64,000 bases of DNA from Crossaster papposus (taxonomy: Eukaryota > Echinodermata > Asteroidea > Velatida > Solasteridae), in assembly GCA_037893245.1 (NCBI GenBank), contig JBAIAA010000416.1, positions 372,001 to 436,000 of the forward strand. Reading direction: 5' to 3'. The notes under the pieces were generated by a model. The model saw nothing but the letters and a program-made list of their open reading frames with translations, did no database searches and was not told the DNA's origin. Position 1 is the first letter of the stretch. Each line of letters begins with the position of its first letter. The position numbers were made by a program, and so were the translations under genes. Below are positions 53,996 to 64,000 of the stretch, piece after piece.

Positions 53996-56900
53996 CCTTC
54001 CGATAAAACCTCCAGCCCAGGAGGACCAGCCAGAGGTTAAGGGGGAGAGAGTCCAGAGCGAATGTCCAAGTGGTCAGGCCTATTGCTGGAGCCAGGGTGC
54101 TAAGTCCCAGCATGGCTAGGGAGTGACGGAGGGCCACGCGGCGGCAAAGGGAAGGGTTGGTGGTGGCCATCATGCGATAGCCGCCTCGGGAATAGTCGCT
54201 GCGCAGGTTCCAGCTCAGGGCGTTGAAGTGCGGGAACTGCCAGCAGTATAGGAATCCTGCCATCAGAAGAGCCCCTGGAAAGCATTTTATAACAGAGACA
54301 TTTACTCCAGCGTGATCAATCAAGCATTTTGTTGGATGCCTAGAATAATTATTTACCTTCAAATAAGTAAGATATTTCTTAATAATTCGATAGTAACTTT
54401 GTTCTCGATGTCTGCAAATGGTGTATCTTACCTTTAAAGCTGAACAAGTCTTCTTTCCATCTATGACAAATACGACTTGTTTCTGGTTTTGTGGGACAGT
54501 TCACAAATTTGTTATCGTTGTTAATGAATATAAGTTTTACACACCTGGTTCCAGCGCACCAGTACAAGCAGCCCATCCGATAGCCGGTGGTAGCGCACCG
54601 ACCACAGCCCCTACCCAGGTATTGACGATACTGAGCCTCTTCAGAGGAGTGTAGACTGCTACGTACAGGGCCCAGGTACTAGCGGCTATAGCTGCGGCTA
54701 GGGGATTGACAGTCATGGCTAGGATGCCGACTCCCGCCGTACCGACCACCGAGGCAAAGCCAACAGCATGGAGAGGACTGGGACGAGAAAGCAAATGCTT
54801 GATTGCACTTGACACATCTTTTTAAACAATTCGGACTCACGTTAACTACATGTATAACCTTTCCAATCCTGCAGGCCTAGTTTGACAAATTTTTGATGGC
54901 ATATGATGGACTTGGGCCAGGAGGCCTGAAGCACTGCTGAAGGAATCTGATAGATTTAGTCCATCAGGCAGTACTGCTGTTGACATAAAGGCCCCAAAAA
55001 AAATACCTTTGGTTCGGGTCACATGGTTAGAAAAAAAATTGGTTCGGTCGGTTGGCATAACATTTTTTTAAATTTTTTTTCTGGAGGTTTTAAAACATTT
55101 TTTAAAAGACATGTTTTATTGTAAGAAGTTTGTAAGTTCAACCATACGTTTAGAGCAAAGATTGAAGGAACACGGTTCAACCACTGTCGCGTTGACGTTA
55201 CACCTCTCTGTGGTTCGTCAGGTTGGCATCTTGCGGCGATATTAATAGAAAAATCCTTGTCAACTTCCCCAAGATTTTCCACAAAGAGTTCCCTGAAGGT
55301 CATTTTGAGATTACACTGGAAGGAATTTCCTCTTTGTTTTTTGGAAAATGTTAACAAGTTCTCCGATGTCTAGAGCAAAAATTACATTCACTGCAGTCAT
55401 TTTAGCTAACGTTACACACGGCCGGGTACAATGTCGGCACGGCACAGTGACTACAATGTACTACACGTAATTTCCTGGTACCCGTTCATGAAGTAAATGA
55501 AAAGTAGAGAGAATTTAAATTGTATCTCGTATGGTACACAGTATACGGTACACAGTATATCTCATTATCAACAAATTCTCTATTGCATGCATTGTCGATG
55601 TACCACGCAAATGGCTATGACTAGAAATAAGACATGGCTATGGAAGCTTCTGTAGCCACTTTCCATTGACTTGTATGCTAATCCTAGACGTAGCCGAGTA
55701 TTTCAGTTACAAGTATTTCAGCAGCGCGAGTGATTAATTTTAATGGAAATGGTACTCTACTTAGTAAAAGGCAGTAGAGAGTATGGGTTAAAATAATTTA
55801 TTTCTCTAACAGTAACAGTTTCAGAATGAAGACTTCTATAAAAAGTCGACATCTTTATATTTCAAATATAATTTATATATTTGGCTTAATTGCTCTCCAT
55901 AGTTATTTTCAACAGCTTATTGTAAAACAGAATTTTATGGTGCATTGAAAATTAAGGACAACACCAGAGGGTTTAACAACATGAGAGTCTGAAAAGGTAA
56001 ACCAGCAGGACTTCATGAATATGAAAATTTAAAGATAAATCTCTTTGCAGAAGGCCAAAAACAAGCAATTTCAATGTTATTTTCAATAGATTAAAATGCT
56101 TTAGAATTGACGATCTTTATTTTAGAAAGTATCATTGTCCTTACCTCAGGAGACCCTTTACCAGAACCCTGTTTCTGGTTCTTGCCATCTGTGAATCATA
56201 GGGGACCTCAAAGTACTGAAGGAAGAATAGAAATGCTTCTGTTGTTAATCGTTACTTTGTTGCCAATAAACATCCCAGAATTGAAGGAAGTAAGAGTTTG
56301 GGCAAATTGTGAAACAACAGAAATAATTTTCTAGAAAAAGTCGGGCTAAGAAACCAAACTGAATAATAAAAACTGATAATAATATAGGCTTTCTCGATCA
56401 AGTTTGTAAAAAAAGCATTCAAATTTATTTCTGATTGTACGTTATTTAAGCGATTATTAGTTTTATTTTGTTAGCTTACCTGATTGACTGTGTTAGCTGA
56501 GCACGATGTGAGGAAGGTCCCTAGTGCTGTCAGAGCACAGGTTGATAGGTCAAACACTCCCGGTGCCATGCCATAACCAGCCAATGCTGATACGACTACC
56601 AAACCTAAACAGTGGAAACGAGTGAATCCCTCAAAATCAGTCTTCAGGAATAATTTGTTCTTCATTTTGGTATATCACTCAGGTTGGCATCTGTTATTTG
56701 GGCGACAAATGTTATTGGTTCCATTGAATTCTATTGTGTAGAATGCCTTTAAAAGCCACATTACTCAAAAGTAGATCTGGAGATTTGTGACTTAAGCCGT
56801 GTTCGCACTGGACTTTTTGGGGGGAAGGTTTTACTGAGACGATGGGGAAATAAAAAATTGTTAAATGTTACCGCTGTTCGCACTTGGACTTTCGACACGG

Positions 56901-58935
56901 GAAAATTTTACCGAGACCGCGGGAGAAGTAGCCGAGCTGTCATTATAATGACTCGTGAGGGCGCTTTGCGTGACCTTTCTGCATTGACCCCGGTGTACCT
57001 ATTCGCGCGCGCGCGCTTTTTTGTCCGATCGCATTATTGACGCCATCGTCGTTTTTTAGCCGACGCATCCGTTGTTGTGCTTTCTTTCGTCGTAAGAAAC
57101 GTTGACGTTCTTTATAATCATTTGGAAATGATGCACTGGTAGCACCAATCAAACTTCCGACTGTATCAATAATAATATCTGCCATAATATTGACCAAAGG
57201 AACCCCAACTCTACGTAATCTTTTTGCAGAACCACGTGCGAATGTGATCACGATGCGATTTGCATGCATGCAGCGTGCCCGCACGTAAACAATGCAAAGA
57301 GCGCATGCGCGGTGTCTTGTGTAGCGTGACCTTGCACTGGATAGCCGGGTGAACGTTTTCCTGGGCCGCTTTTACCGACACGCGCTGTTCGCACTGGACT
57401 TATCGTCTAGGGAAAAGTGACCAGGGACGTTTTCCCGGGCAGCAGTTGGCCGGTAGAAGTACCCACTGGACTCGGGAGAAGTACCTGAGAGGAAAACGTC
57501 CTAGGCTGTCCGCACTGAACTTAAAATGGGAAAAGGACCCATCGTCTAGGTATGTTTTATCATTTTAAGTCCAGTGCGAACATGGCTTTATTTCGTTGGA
57601 TTGGGTCACATTCTCTTCACACATAAATGTAGGCTCTGGGCAGCAACAGAAGATAGCATTCAATTTTGATTGGATTGGGAAGGGTCTAAGGGTTAAAATC
57701 CAACCCTTTGGTATTTAATACCTTTGGTATTTACTGGGGCTTGTGAGGCATTCTGAAAAAATGAGACAGAAGTAGAAGTTTGAATTTGTGAAAATGAAAG
57801 ATGCCAAACTTTTTCATTAAGAACACTTGCATTCCACATATTTTATACTTCAAAACGTAGTAGACATATCAAAGATAAGAAATAGGATTAAATCTGAAAA
57901 TTGAAGAATTTGTTTTATTTCTTATTTCAGTTTTGGGCATTTTTCTCCACTGCCTAATTCCGTCTCATTTTGCCAGAATGCCTCATTATGTTCTTCAAAT
58001 ACACTGAATCTTAGCCCAATATGATCATCACCTGTAAGTCTGCTCTTTGACAACTGCAGATACAACGATGGAAGCTGACCCAGCCCAACTCTCTGCTCCT
58101 TCCACTGACCCTGGCTGGGTTCCGTCACCCCTTCTGTCTCCCCCTCCTCCCCTTTGTTCCCGTCCTTGGACTCGATGGGGCACGGGGTGACCTGGTCGAC
58201 GGTGCTCTGAATGGCCGTCTCGACTCGCTGGTTAAGGTCCCGGATGGCAGGGGACCAGTCTGCAGGTGACCGGTCAGGAGAACCCTGGTTGGGCTGAGGG
58301 TCGGGTGCTGGGTCAGACGTTGATGGGTGCCCGGCTGGGACTGGATTCGGCTTGACTGATGACGATGCATACTTGCTTTTAACCTGTTTACAAATGGGCA
58401 AATGAATCGTCTATGATCTTACAAAGTGACAAAAATATTTCCAAAATCGATGTTTAGATTTTGAGATTTTGTAGCTTTTTATCATATTTATTTCAAGGAA
58501 CAATTTGACCAAGTTTTATAGCAAAACATTGGTGGTCATATCTCAGAAACGCCTTAGAGTTAGGCACTAAAATGATGTGCATGTTATAACACATGTTGAG
58601 GAATTTTTTGAAAAAGTTTCAACCAAATCTGAGTCAGACCCGGCAACTTTTCAAAAATTTAGGTGAGTGATTTCATTTGACACGGAATATGCATTGACTA
58701 TTCAAGATGTGCACATGTTGCCGAATGGCAGTGATTGGTGCCTAGTGAGTCAGACCACTGCAGTATTTTGTGAAGAATCTTTCACCTGTTTGGTTCGATT
58801 TTTTTCCCCGACTCGCTGGGTGACTGACGAGCACAGGTGCACTGAGCGTCTGGTCTGAGCGTGCAGGAAACTGCTCAATAATGCCGAGTACCGAGGAAGA
58901 ATCTTCAGTGCAAACTGATGCATAGACATTGTCAT
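53862..58935 (-). CDS. COX10: COX10, mitochondrial protoheme IX farnesyltransferase, complete
   Basis: COX10 farnesylates heme b to heme O in the inner mitochondrial membrane, the first step to heme A of cytochrome c oxidase. Exons: 58786-58935, 58032-58383, 56480-56604, 56145-56215, 54545-54777, 53862-54274; total 1,344 nt, 447 residues (human 443), all phases consistent. Exon 1 encodes a basic, amphipathic leader (MTMSMHQFALKILPRYSALL) fitting a mitochondrial presequence. Exon 2 is a low-conservation proline-rich linker ending YLQLSKSRLTG. The UbiA-type Asp motif is in exons 3-4: NTVNQYFEVPYDSQMARTRN. Further family blocks: YTPLKRLSIVNTWVGAVVGA, WQFPHFNALSWNLRSDYSRG, GYRMMATTNP, RRVALRH. 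The start is the first ATG of MTMSM; the third or fifth residue could also initiate. Intron 2 holds a Harbinger-like element and intron 5 a family A fragment. Confidence 0.95.
54308..54437 (+). mobile_element. Family A MITE fragment in COX10 intron 5
   Basis: Right portion only, from CAAGCATTTTGTTGGATGCC to CAAATGGTGTATCTTACC and TTAA. It lies about 35 bases upstream of the last COX10 exon in transcript sense. Confidence 0.78.
56795..57587. mobile_element. Harbinger-like non-autonomous element in COX10 intron 2
   Basis: Ends AGCCGTGTTCGCACTGGAC and GTCCAGTGCGAACATGGCT, with TTA on both sides (56792-56794 and 57588-57590), the TWA-type duplication of PIF/Harbinger elements. The end motif TTCGCACTGGACTT recurs inside near 56875, 57388 and 57506. 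A 113-codon minus-strand frame (56943-57284) with a basic segment RFLRRKKAQQRMRRLK lies in the middle; it is not a recognised transposase. Confidence 0.75.
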
Positions 58936-60176
58936 CTCTGCGTGGTTACCAGCTCCAGAACTATATTACACCATTAGTACAAACACAGCCTAGTTTTGAA
59001 CAAAAAGATTAATAAAAACCCAAAATAAAATTCAAGATCTTGTACATACATATGTAGAAATACATGTGACTAGATATATATGTGACTTTATTTCCGCGAT
59101 ATATTATTCTGTTCAGTAGACTAGAAATAATTATATAATATTGGATGGCAGTTTGAGGGGGATACTACAAGAATATATTGCACAAGTACAATATTGCAAG
59201 AGACGAAAAGTGCAATATTGTTATAGCGAGTGCAATATATTCTCCCGAAAAAAACCCATCTATTTATATCACCTAATTAATATTATTAGGCTGAAGACTT
59301 GATCAAAACAAAGTTAATTGACTATTAATTGCAAAATATTACGAGGCCGAGAGTGCTTCTGCACAAAGCATTAATCATTCTACACATAAATTGCGGTTCT
59401 GAATATCGATAAACGTTTTTAATTACGCTCGCTGTCTTGTAACATTAACAACAAAAATAAATCAATACGTGCTTAAATCTAAAATACATGTACCTCAAAT
59501 TTATAAACTTGCACGGGTTGAACCGGGTACGAGTTGGACCGGGTACTAGTACGAGTACGAGTTGAATGATGCCATTGCCAATGCCATTGCCATTGCCATT
59601 TCCAACTCAAAACCTGACGGCATATCCGCCTAGAAATATTTTACTTTGCGATTATATTTGTGTAGACCGTTTGTTATACCATAAAACGGAAACCCAAGTT
59701 AATTATCTAAGCAATCTCATAAAAAATAAACCCAACTGACCCATTCTTACCACATTTTGACAGATTTGTAAATTGCCGGGCGCGGTAACAAAAGTGTAAC
59801 TTTAGTAAAAAAAGTTCACCTGTACGGTTAATTTTGCTGCGAAACACAGAGGTGTTCTAAATGAAATTGAATCCATAAAACATTCCGCATTAAAACAATT
59901 CTAAATGTTAACCAGTTAGAAAAATTATTCTTACTGAAACAAAAAAATGCTGAAATAGCTTCGACTTTAATACTTTTATATCGCGACAATTATACAATAT
60001 TTTAATTATAAAAAAAAGTTATATGGAAGCATTTTGCTTTGATACATCAAATTATATAATTTTTCTTGGCAAGAGAGGGCGCTATTACCATAAGACGGAA
60101 ACAGAAGGATATACGCGTCTGCTCTTTTCTGCATACAAATGTTGCGACTTGAGACAGTGAAAGGCCAATTTAAATC
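58936..60176. promoter_or_regulatory. Head-to-head spacer of COX10 and RPP21
   Basis: A 1.24-kb AT-rich interval between two divergent start codons, so it must contain both promoters and both 5' UTRs. Visible details are short repeats of GCCATTGCCATTGCC near 59570-59600 and of GGGTACGAGTTGGACC near 59520-59560. No TATA box or clear CpG cluster was seen. Shared control is an inference from geometry only. Confidence 0.5.
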
Positions 60177-61901
60177 ATGACTGCGAACCGAGATGCTTTG
60201 CAAAGGATCAATTTTCTGTACCAGGTAGGAAAGTCGAAAATCAAAAAGCTGGGTTTCCAAGCTTTCTAGCTCGTGTCATTCACAATCTTGTTCCAAGTAG
60301 GTAGATTCATCAAAATTTTAAGTTGATTTGATAGTTGTTCACTTCTTGAATTGATTTTATTTTAAAGAGCTTTCAAAATGCAATTAAATAAGAGGTTCCC
60401 TAGCTTCATAGGGCAAGTGGTTCTTAAGTTATCACCATTTTTAAGTCGTATTTTTTTACTTAAAATTATGCTTGTTTTGGCTGAAAAACTGTGACCACAT
60501 CATTTTATAATGTGTACAAACATAAGGGAAATTTACACACATAGTGGCAGCATTGCTGTTTGGGGAATCCATAACTTTTTTTGGCAACGTGATTTTCTTA
60601 CAAACCAAACTTTCTAAGGTCAACTACACCCTGTAATTCTTCTTTTTTGACGTTTGGAGCTTTTACAAAAATTCTTTTGTATATTACATTCCATGACTAG
60701 ATGCGGTCACACAAACTGAGGTAATTTTGGGCATAAAAATGGCGCCACCAATGTCCATGGTTGTGATTCTGCCTATTCCAAGTTAGCCCCATAAATATGG
60801 GTTAACAAATTTCAAATGACTTGTTATTTAGTTAAACAAAATACAAACTTATTGTGAAGGATAGAAGCATTTTTTTTAAGTTTTTAAAAAACTTGTTTGA
60901 TTTCTTAATATTAACTTGTTTTCATTTGCAGGCAGCCCACTGTATGTTGCTTCAGAACCCAGAGAACACCAGGCTAGCTAGATTCTACATCACAACGATG
61001 AAGAACGTCGCCAAGAAAGCAGTCCTTAAAATGTAAGATGATCACTGGTGGTTGGGGTAACAGCCGCCCTATTCTGTCTAATTACAGAAAGACGCGGACA
61101 CCCAGAAACTAAGTTTGATTTTTTTTCTCTCTTTCTGTGTAGACACCCAAATATCAAGAGAAATGTCTGTAAACGTTGCGACTTACTGCTTGTACCAGGC
61201 TTGACCTCAAAAGTCAGGGTCAAAGGTGAGAAATATACATCCTTCAGAGTATTGGGCCGTGTTTGAATTTCTTGGCTGCTGCCATATACTCGTGTGTAAT
61301 TATTACTTTTTCATGAACTTCTTTGGTTAGGTCAAATTTACAATTATATTTGTCTAGTTTGGTTTTGTTCGTTTTGTTTGTTTTTTGGTACAGTTTGGTC
61401 AAGGCTGGTCGAATTGTTCTTCTCAGTATCTGCAAATGTCTGATATACGACGCGAGCTATTGATGATCTTGTTAAATTTTTCTTTCAGGCAAACGCCAGA
61501 AACACGTTGTGGTGACCTGTCTGGAATGCAGAGGGGTCAAACGTTTCCTTAGCAACAACAACTACAAGTTGTGGGTGGAAAGACCAGAATGTACCCAGAA
61601 TCCTGTCGCTGGTATGTATACCACCACTGAGGGAAAATCATGAGCAATATTTTTGGAGACGACAGTTTGTCCAGAAATCAGTATCACATTCAGATTTGAT
61701 TCCAAATCTGGTGTGTTAGAATCTCTCTTTAACACAGACCTTCACGAATCTATCCTCCATTTTGGCGGACTTGGTCCTGATGGTAAATGTAATTCTTTGG
61801 GTCATGACTAGCGGCAAAATTTCCAGGTTAATTGGTTTTGTCTTCTTTTATTCTCCACAGGTAAAACAGAATCTAGTGTGAAGGGTTGCAGCAAAAGATG
61901 A
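60177..61901 (+). CDS. RPP21: RPP21, ribonuclease P protein subunit p21, complete
   Basis: Rpp21 is a zinc-ribbon subunit of nuclear RNase P, which removes the 5' leader of pre-tRNAs; archaeal Rpr2/Rpp21 is the counterpart. Exons: 60177-60224, 60932-61032, 61143-61225, 61489-61611, 61861-61901; total 396 nt, 131 residues (human 154). All introns are GT-AG and phases agree. The N-terminal helix block NRDALQRINFLYQ, AAHCMLLQNPENTRLARFY matches the family (human RLNFLYQAAHCVLAQDPEN). The zinc ligands are C59 and C62 in VCKRCDLLLVPGLTSKVRV and C88 and C91 in VVTCLECRGVKRFL. The tail is shorter than in mammals and ends GCSKR. In-frame sequence upstream of the ATG gives no better start. Confidence 0.95.
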
Positions 61902-61970
61902 CAGTGCTGGATCATCTGAGATTGTCGATGCTCTAGTGACTTCAGTCTTGGAGACGTGCAATGACTAGTA

Positions 61971-62001
<31 letters not shown>

Positions 62002-62329
62002 CGGGAAGATGTAGGGGAGACTGATGGGAGGGAATTTGAACGCAAGTGTGGGGCGATGCCACTAGTTTGTGGAAATTTAGAAAAAACAAACACTGGCGCA
62101 TACTTCACACAATGTGTGCAAATAGTCGAAAGTGTTCAGTGGATAAGATTTCCAAAAAGCAAGTGTATATGTATGCATTTGTGAAGGGTTCTTGAGATTT
62201 TGCTCAGTCTTATTTTTATACCAGAGAATGGCCGGTTTAGAAAAAAATATTTTTACCAACATAAATAACAATTTGTTTACCCAAGTACATGGAAGTTGTA
62301 GTCGGTGACATGCATCTTATATCAGGATC

Positions 62330-62335
62330 AATAAA
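62330..62335 (+). terminator. Candidate polyadenylation signal for RPP21
   Basis: AATAAA in the context ATCAATAAATGTGCTG, 430 bases after the stop codon, with T- and GT-rich sequence (GTGTGTTTTTTTTC) about 110 bases on. It is the first clear AATAAA downstream of the gene. Confidence 0.45.
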
Positions 62336-63388
62336 TGTGCTGAAAGGTGAAATGCACGAGTCTGAATATTCATTTGTTTGTCTCTCTACACTCTTTCACA
62401 ATGAAAAAAAAACAAATCAATTTTGTGCAGAGTATTGTATTTACAAAAGTGTGTTTTTTTTCAACCATAATTTATTTTCAAAAGAAATATATACTTTATA
62501 GGCCAACTCTGCAAAAGCAGAGAATTCATACAATTCTGATCCAACAAATAGGCGTTAAGTAGTAGTAGGTGTGTATCAAAACCGAATACCTAACCGCTAA
62601 TGTCGGCAATTGGTTCCAGGTTAAGGTGCTCAGAACCAACTTGACAAATTACTGGGCAACTCTACAGACAAACATTTGTAATGCCCTTTGTGGAGATTGT
62701 CAAAATGAAAACTATGCTACACTCGACAATGTACATGTATATTGAAAATCAAAACAGATTTCAAGTTTATGTGCATTTTGACAAGATTTGAATGTTTGAG
62801 TCGGTTTTTTTTGTTTACGGTTACCCAATTCTGGTACACCACTAATTAATATAAATTAAATCAAACAAGATCTTCAAGACCACATTATTTTCGAGCCTGC
62901 TTCATTAACTCTACAATTCCAAATCCATCAATTTCCATACAAATTTTCACACACCCTAGGGGTTAGGGTTAAAAATCATATTCCACTCTTTCCTTTTTTA
63001 ACAAATACTAAAAAAAGAGATCGGAACTTTTTAAAGTTAAAAACCTGTATAATTTACATTGTGTATGTATCAACATTGTTTTCCTGTGATACATTGAGGA
63101 TATGGCTGCATCTGAATTACTTGGCTACGACTAGGAATAACAGGCAGATCTATAGGGTGTGGCTACAGCCACTTTCATAGGTATGCATGTAATTTGTGGC
63201 CATAGCAAAGTACTTCTGATACGGCACTTCATTCTTACATCATAATGGATACAAAATGGTGACTGTTCAGTGGTGATCAAGATGTCAAGGTGCCCGGTGT
63301 TAGTCGGATGTTTAAACAGTCTTTGACACTGTACAATGTCGGTAAACTTCTCACACAAGTGACAAGTGTCTCACGAAGATCAGTGTCT

Positions 63389-63650
63389 CACGAAGATCAG
63401 TGTCCTCCAATGACAAGTGTCATACAGTTCCGATGTCTAGTTTCCTGTTGCTGCGTGGTCGTCAACCAAACCCTTGCCAACTGCAATGGTGGCCAGTCAA
63501 CACAACAGAGTGACAATGTCTTACAGAGATCAGTGTCCTCCAATGACAAGTGTCATACGGTCACAAGTGTCATACAGTCCCAATGTCCAGTTTCCTGTTG
63601 CGGTGTGGTTGCTAACCAAACCCTTGCCAACTGCAATGCTGGCCAATCAT
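63389..63650. repeat. Direct duplication of about 130 bp
   Basis: CAGTGTCCTCCAATGACAAG, CCAGTTTCCTGTTGC and ACCAAACCCTTGCCAACTGC occur in the same order in both halves (about 63389-63502 and 63523-63650), with scattered differences and a small insertion in the second. The overlapping plus-strand open frames are products of this repeat. Confidence 0.85.
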
Positions 63651-63859
63651 GAGCAAACGGGATGGTCACATGTCGTACACCAATATGTCGTACAAAACTA
63701 CACTTTGTGCATTGCACACCACAAAATGTGCAGAAAATGTGTTTTTTTCCATTCTGGGATGTCACATTACTCTCGATGGGTGAATAATAAAACCAATCAA
63801 GGGTTAAGCGACACGCCAAGCCGGATACTATGAGATTCTACTGCAATGAGGTGTAGTAA

Positions 63860-63961
63860 CTACTGTCTGTTGGGTTGCTGGTTCTGATCGCTGTTGGCAT
63901 TGCTCATAAACGCCAGGTATCCTTTGGGGCATTTGTTGGCAAAATGGCCGAGCTCACCGCA
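63860..63961 (-). CDS. CPSF4: CPSF4 (CPSF30), last coding exon (partial gene)
   Basis: CPSF4 is the zinc-finger subunit of the cleavage and polyadenylation specificity factor that reads the AAUAAA signal. This exon encodes the C-terminus: CGELGHFANKCPKGYLAFMS then NANSDQNQQPNRQ and a TAG stop. The CCHC zinc knuckle is cut by the intron: the last C-x4-H-x4-C is here, while the first cysteine belongs to the previous exon outside the window. Human CPSF4 ends in the very similar CGEKGHYANRCTKGHLAFLS. The acceptor is TTGTATTCAG, with the exon starting at TGC (63961). Generic zinc-knuckle proteins are an alternative, but the KGYLAF tail right after the knuckle is characteristic. Confidence 0.85.
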   Translation of the reverse strand, partial: CGELGHFANKCPKGYLAFMSNANSDQNQQPNRQ

Positions 63962-64000
63962 CTGAATACAAAACAAAAATAAAGAAACAGACGCCGAGTT

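Larger units (their letters stand above)
61902..63859. other. Convergent spacer of RPP21 and CPSF4
   Basis: Holds the 3' UTRs of two genes that read toward each other. A 27-base C tract lies 70 bases after the RPP21 stop (about 61971-61997). From 62400 to 63120 the sequence is AT-rich without coding signal. A direct duplication of about 130 bp lies at 63389-63502 and 63523-63650. Confidence 0.55.

Noticed and set aside
55019-55357. 112-residue minus-strand frame in COX10 intron 4
   Set aside because: Runs through a T-rich repeat also seen near 2160-2210 (AAGGCCCCAAAAAA); no family match, and the COX10 exons on each side join in phase without it.
1-64000. Search for retroviral, LTR or Polinton-type remains
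   Set aside because: No reverse transcriptase, integrase, capsid or long terminal repeat signature was seen on either strand.

Overview
Animal nuclear DNA, intron-rich and AT-rich, with several short-element families dispersed over introns and spacers. The gene content (a large WSC/PKD/REJ polycystin, a fringe gene, COX10, RPP21, CPSF4) points to a marine invertebrate deuterostome, most likely an echinoderm; the clade is an inference. All exon models below were built by hand from reading frames, splice sites and codon phase.

Layout. Positions 1-6722 hold the first coding exon of a fringe-type glycosyltransferase on the minus strand plus the start of its intron 1, which is mostly small TTAA-flanked elements. 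Positions 9517-50115 are one minus-strand gene of 44 proposed coding exons for a polycystin-1-like protein of about 3,081 residues: signal peptide, WSC, PKD repeats, a cysteine-rich exon, REJ, GAIN/GPS, PLAT and an 11-helix membrane part ending in a polycystin channel domain. The 44 exons sum to 9,246 nt and every junction keeps phase. Positions 53862-58935 are COX10 (minus, six exons, 447 residues), reading head-to-head with RPP21 (plus, 60177-61901, five exons, 131 residues). The right edge (63860-63961) is the last coding exon of CPSF4 on the minus strand.

Non-genic content. At least nine tandem-repeat arrays sit in polycystin introns, several ending within tens of bases of a splice site. 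Two TTAA-flanked MITE families (called A and B here) repeatedly abut at one shared TTAA. A third family (C) has near-palindromic ends starting GGGGCCAATTTCATAGAGC. There are also a Harbinger-like element, a mariner-like foldback carrying a nested MITE, a 611-bp TIR element and tRNA-derived SINE pieces. I saw no retrovirus, LTR element, Polinton or CRISPR array.

The neighbouring genes are functionally unrelated: Notch glycosylation in the Golgi (fringe), ciliary or cell-surface sensing (polycystin), heme A synthesis (COX10), tRNA 5' processing (RPP21) and mRNA 3' processing (CPSF4). The observations most worth a second look are a lysine where PKD2-type channels carry the LGD filter aspartate, and a duplicated splice acceptor that would add exactly 66 in-frame codons inside the GPS.
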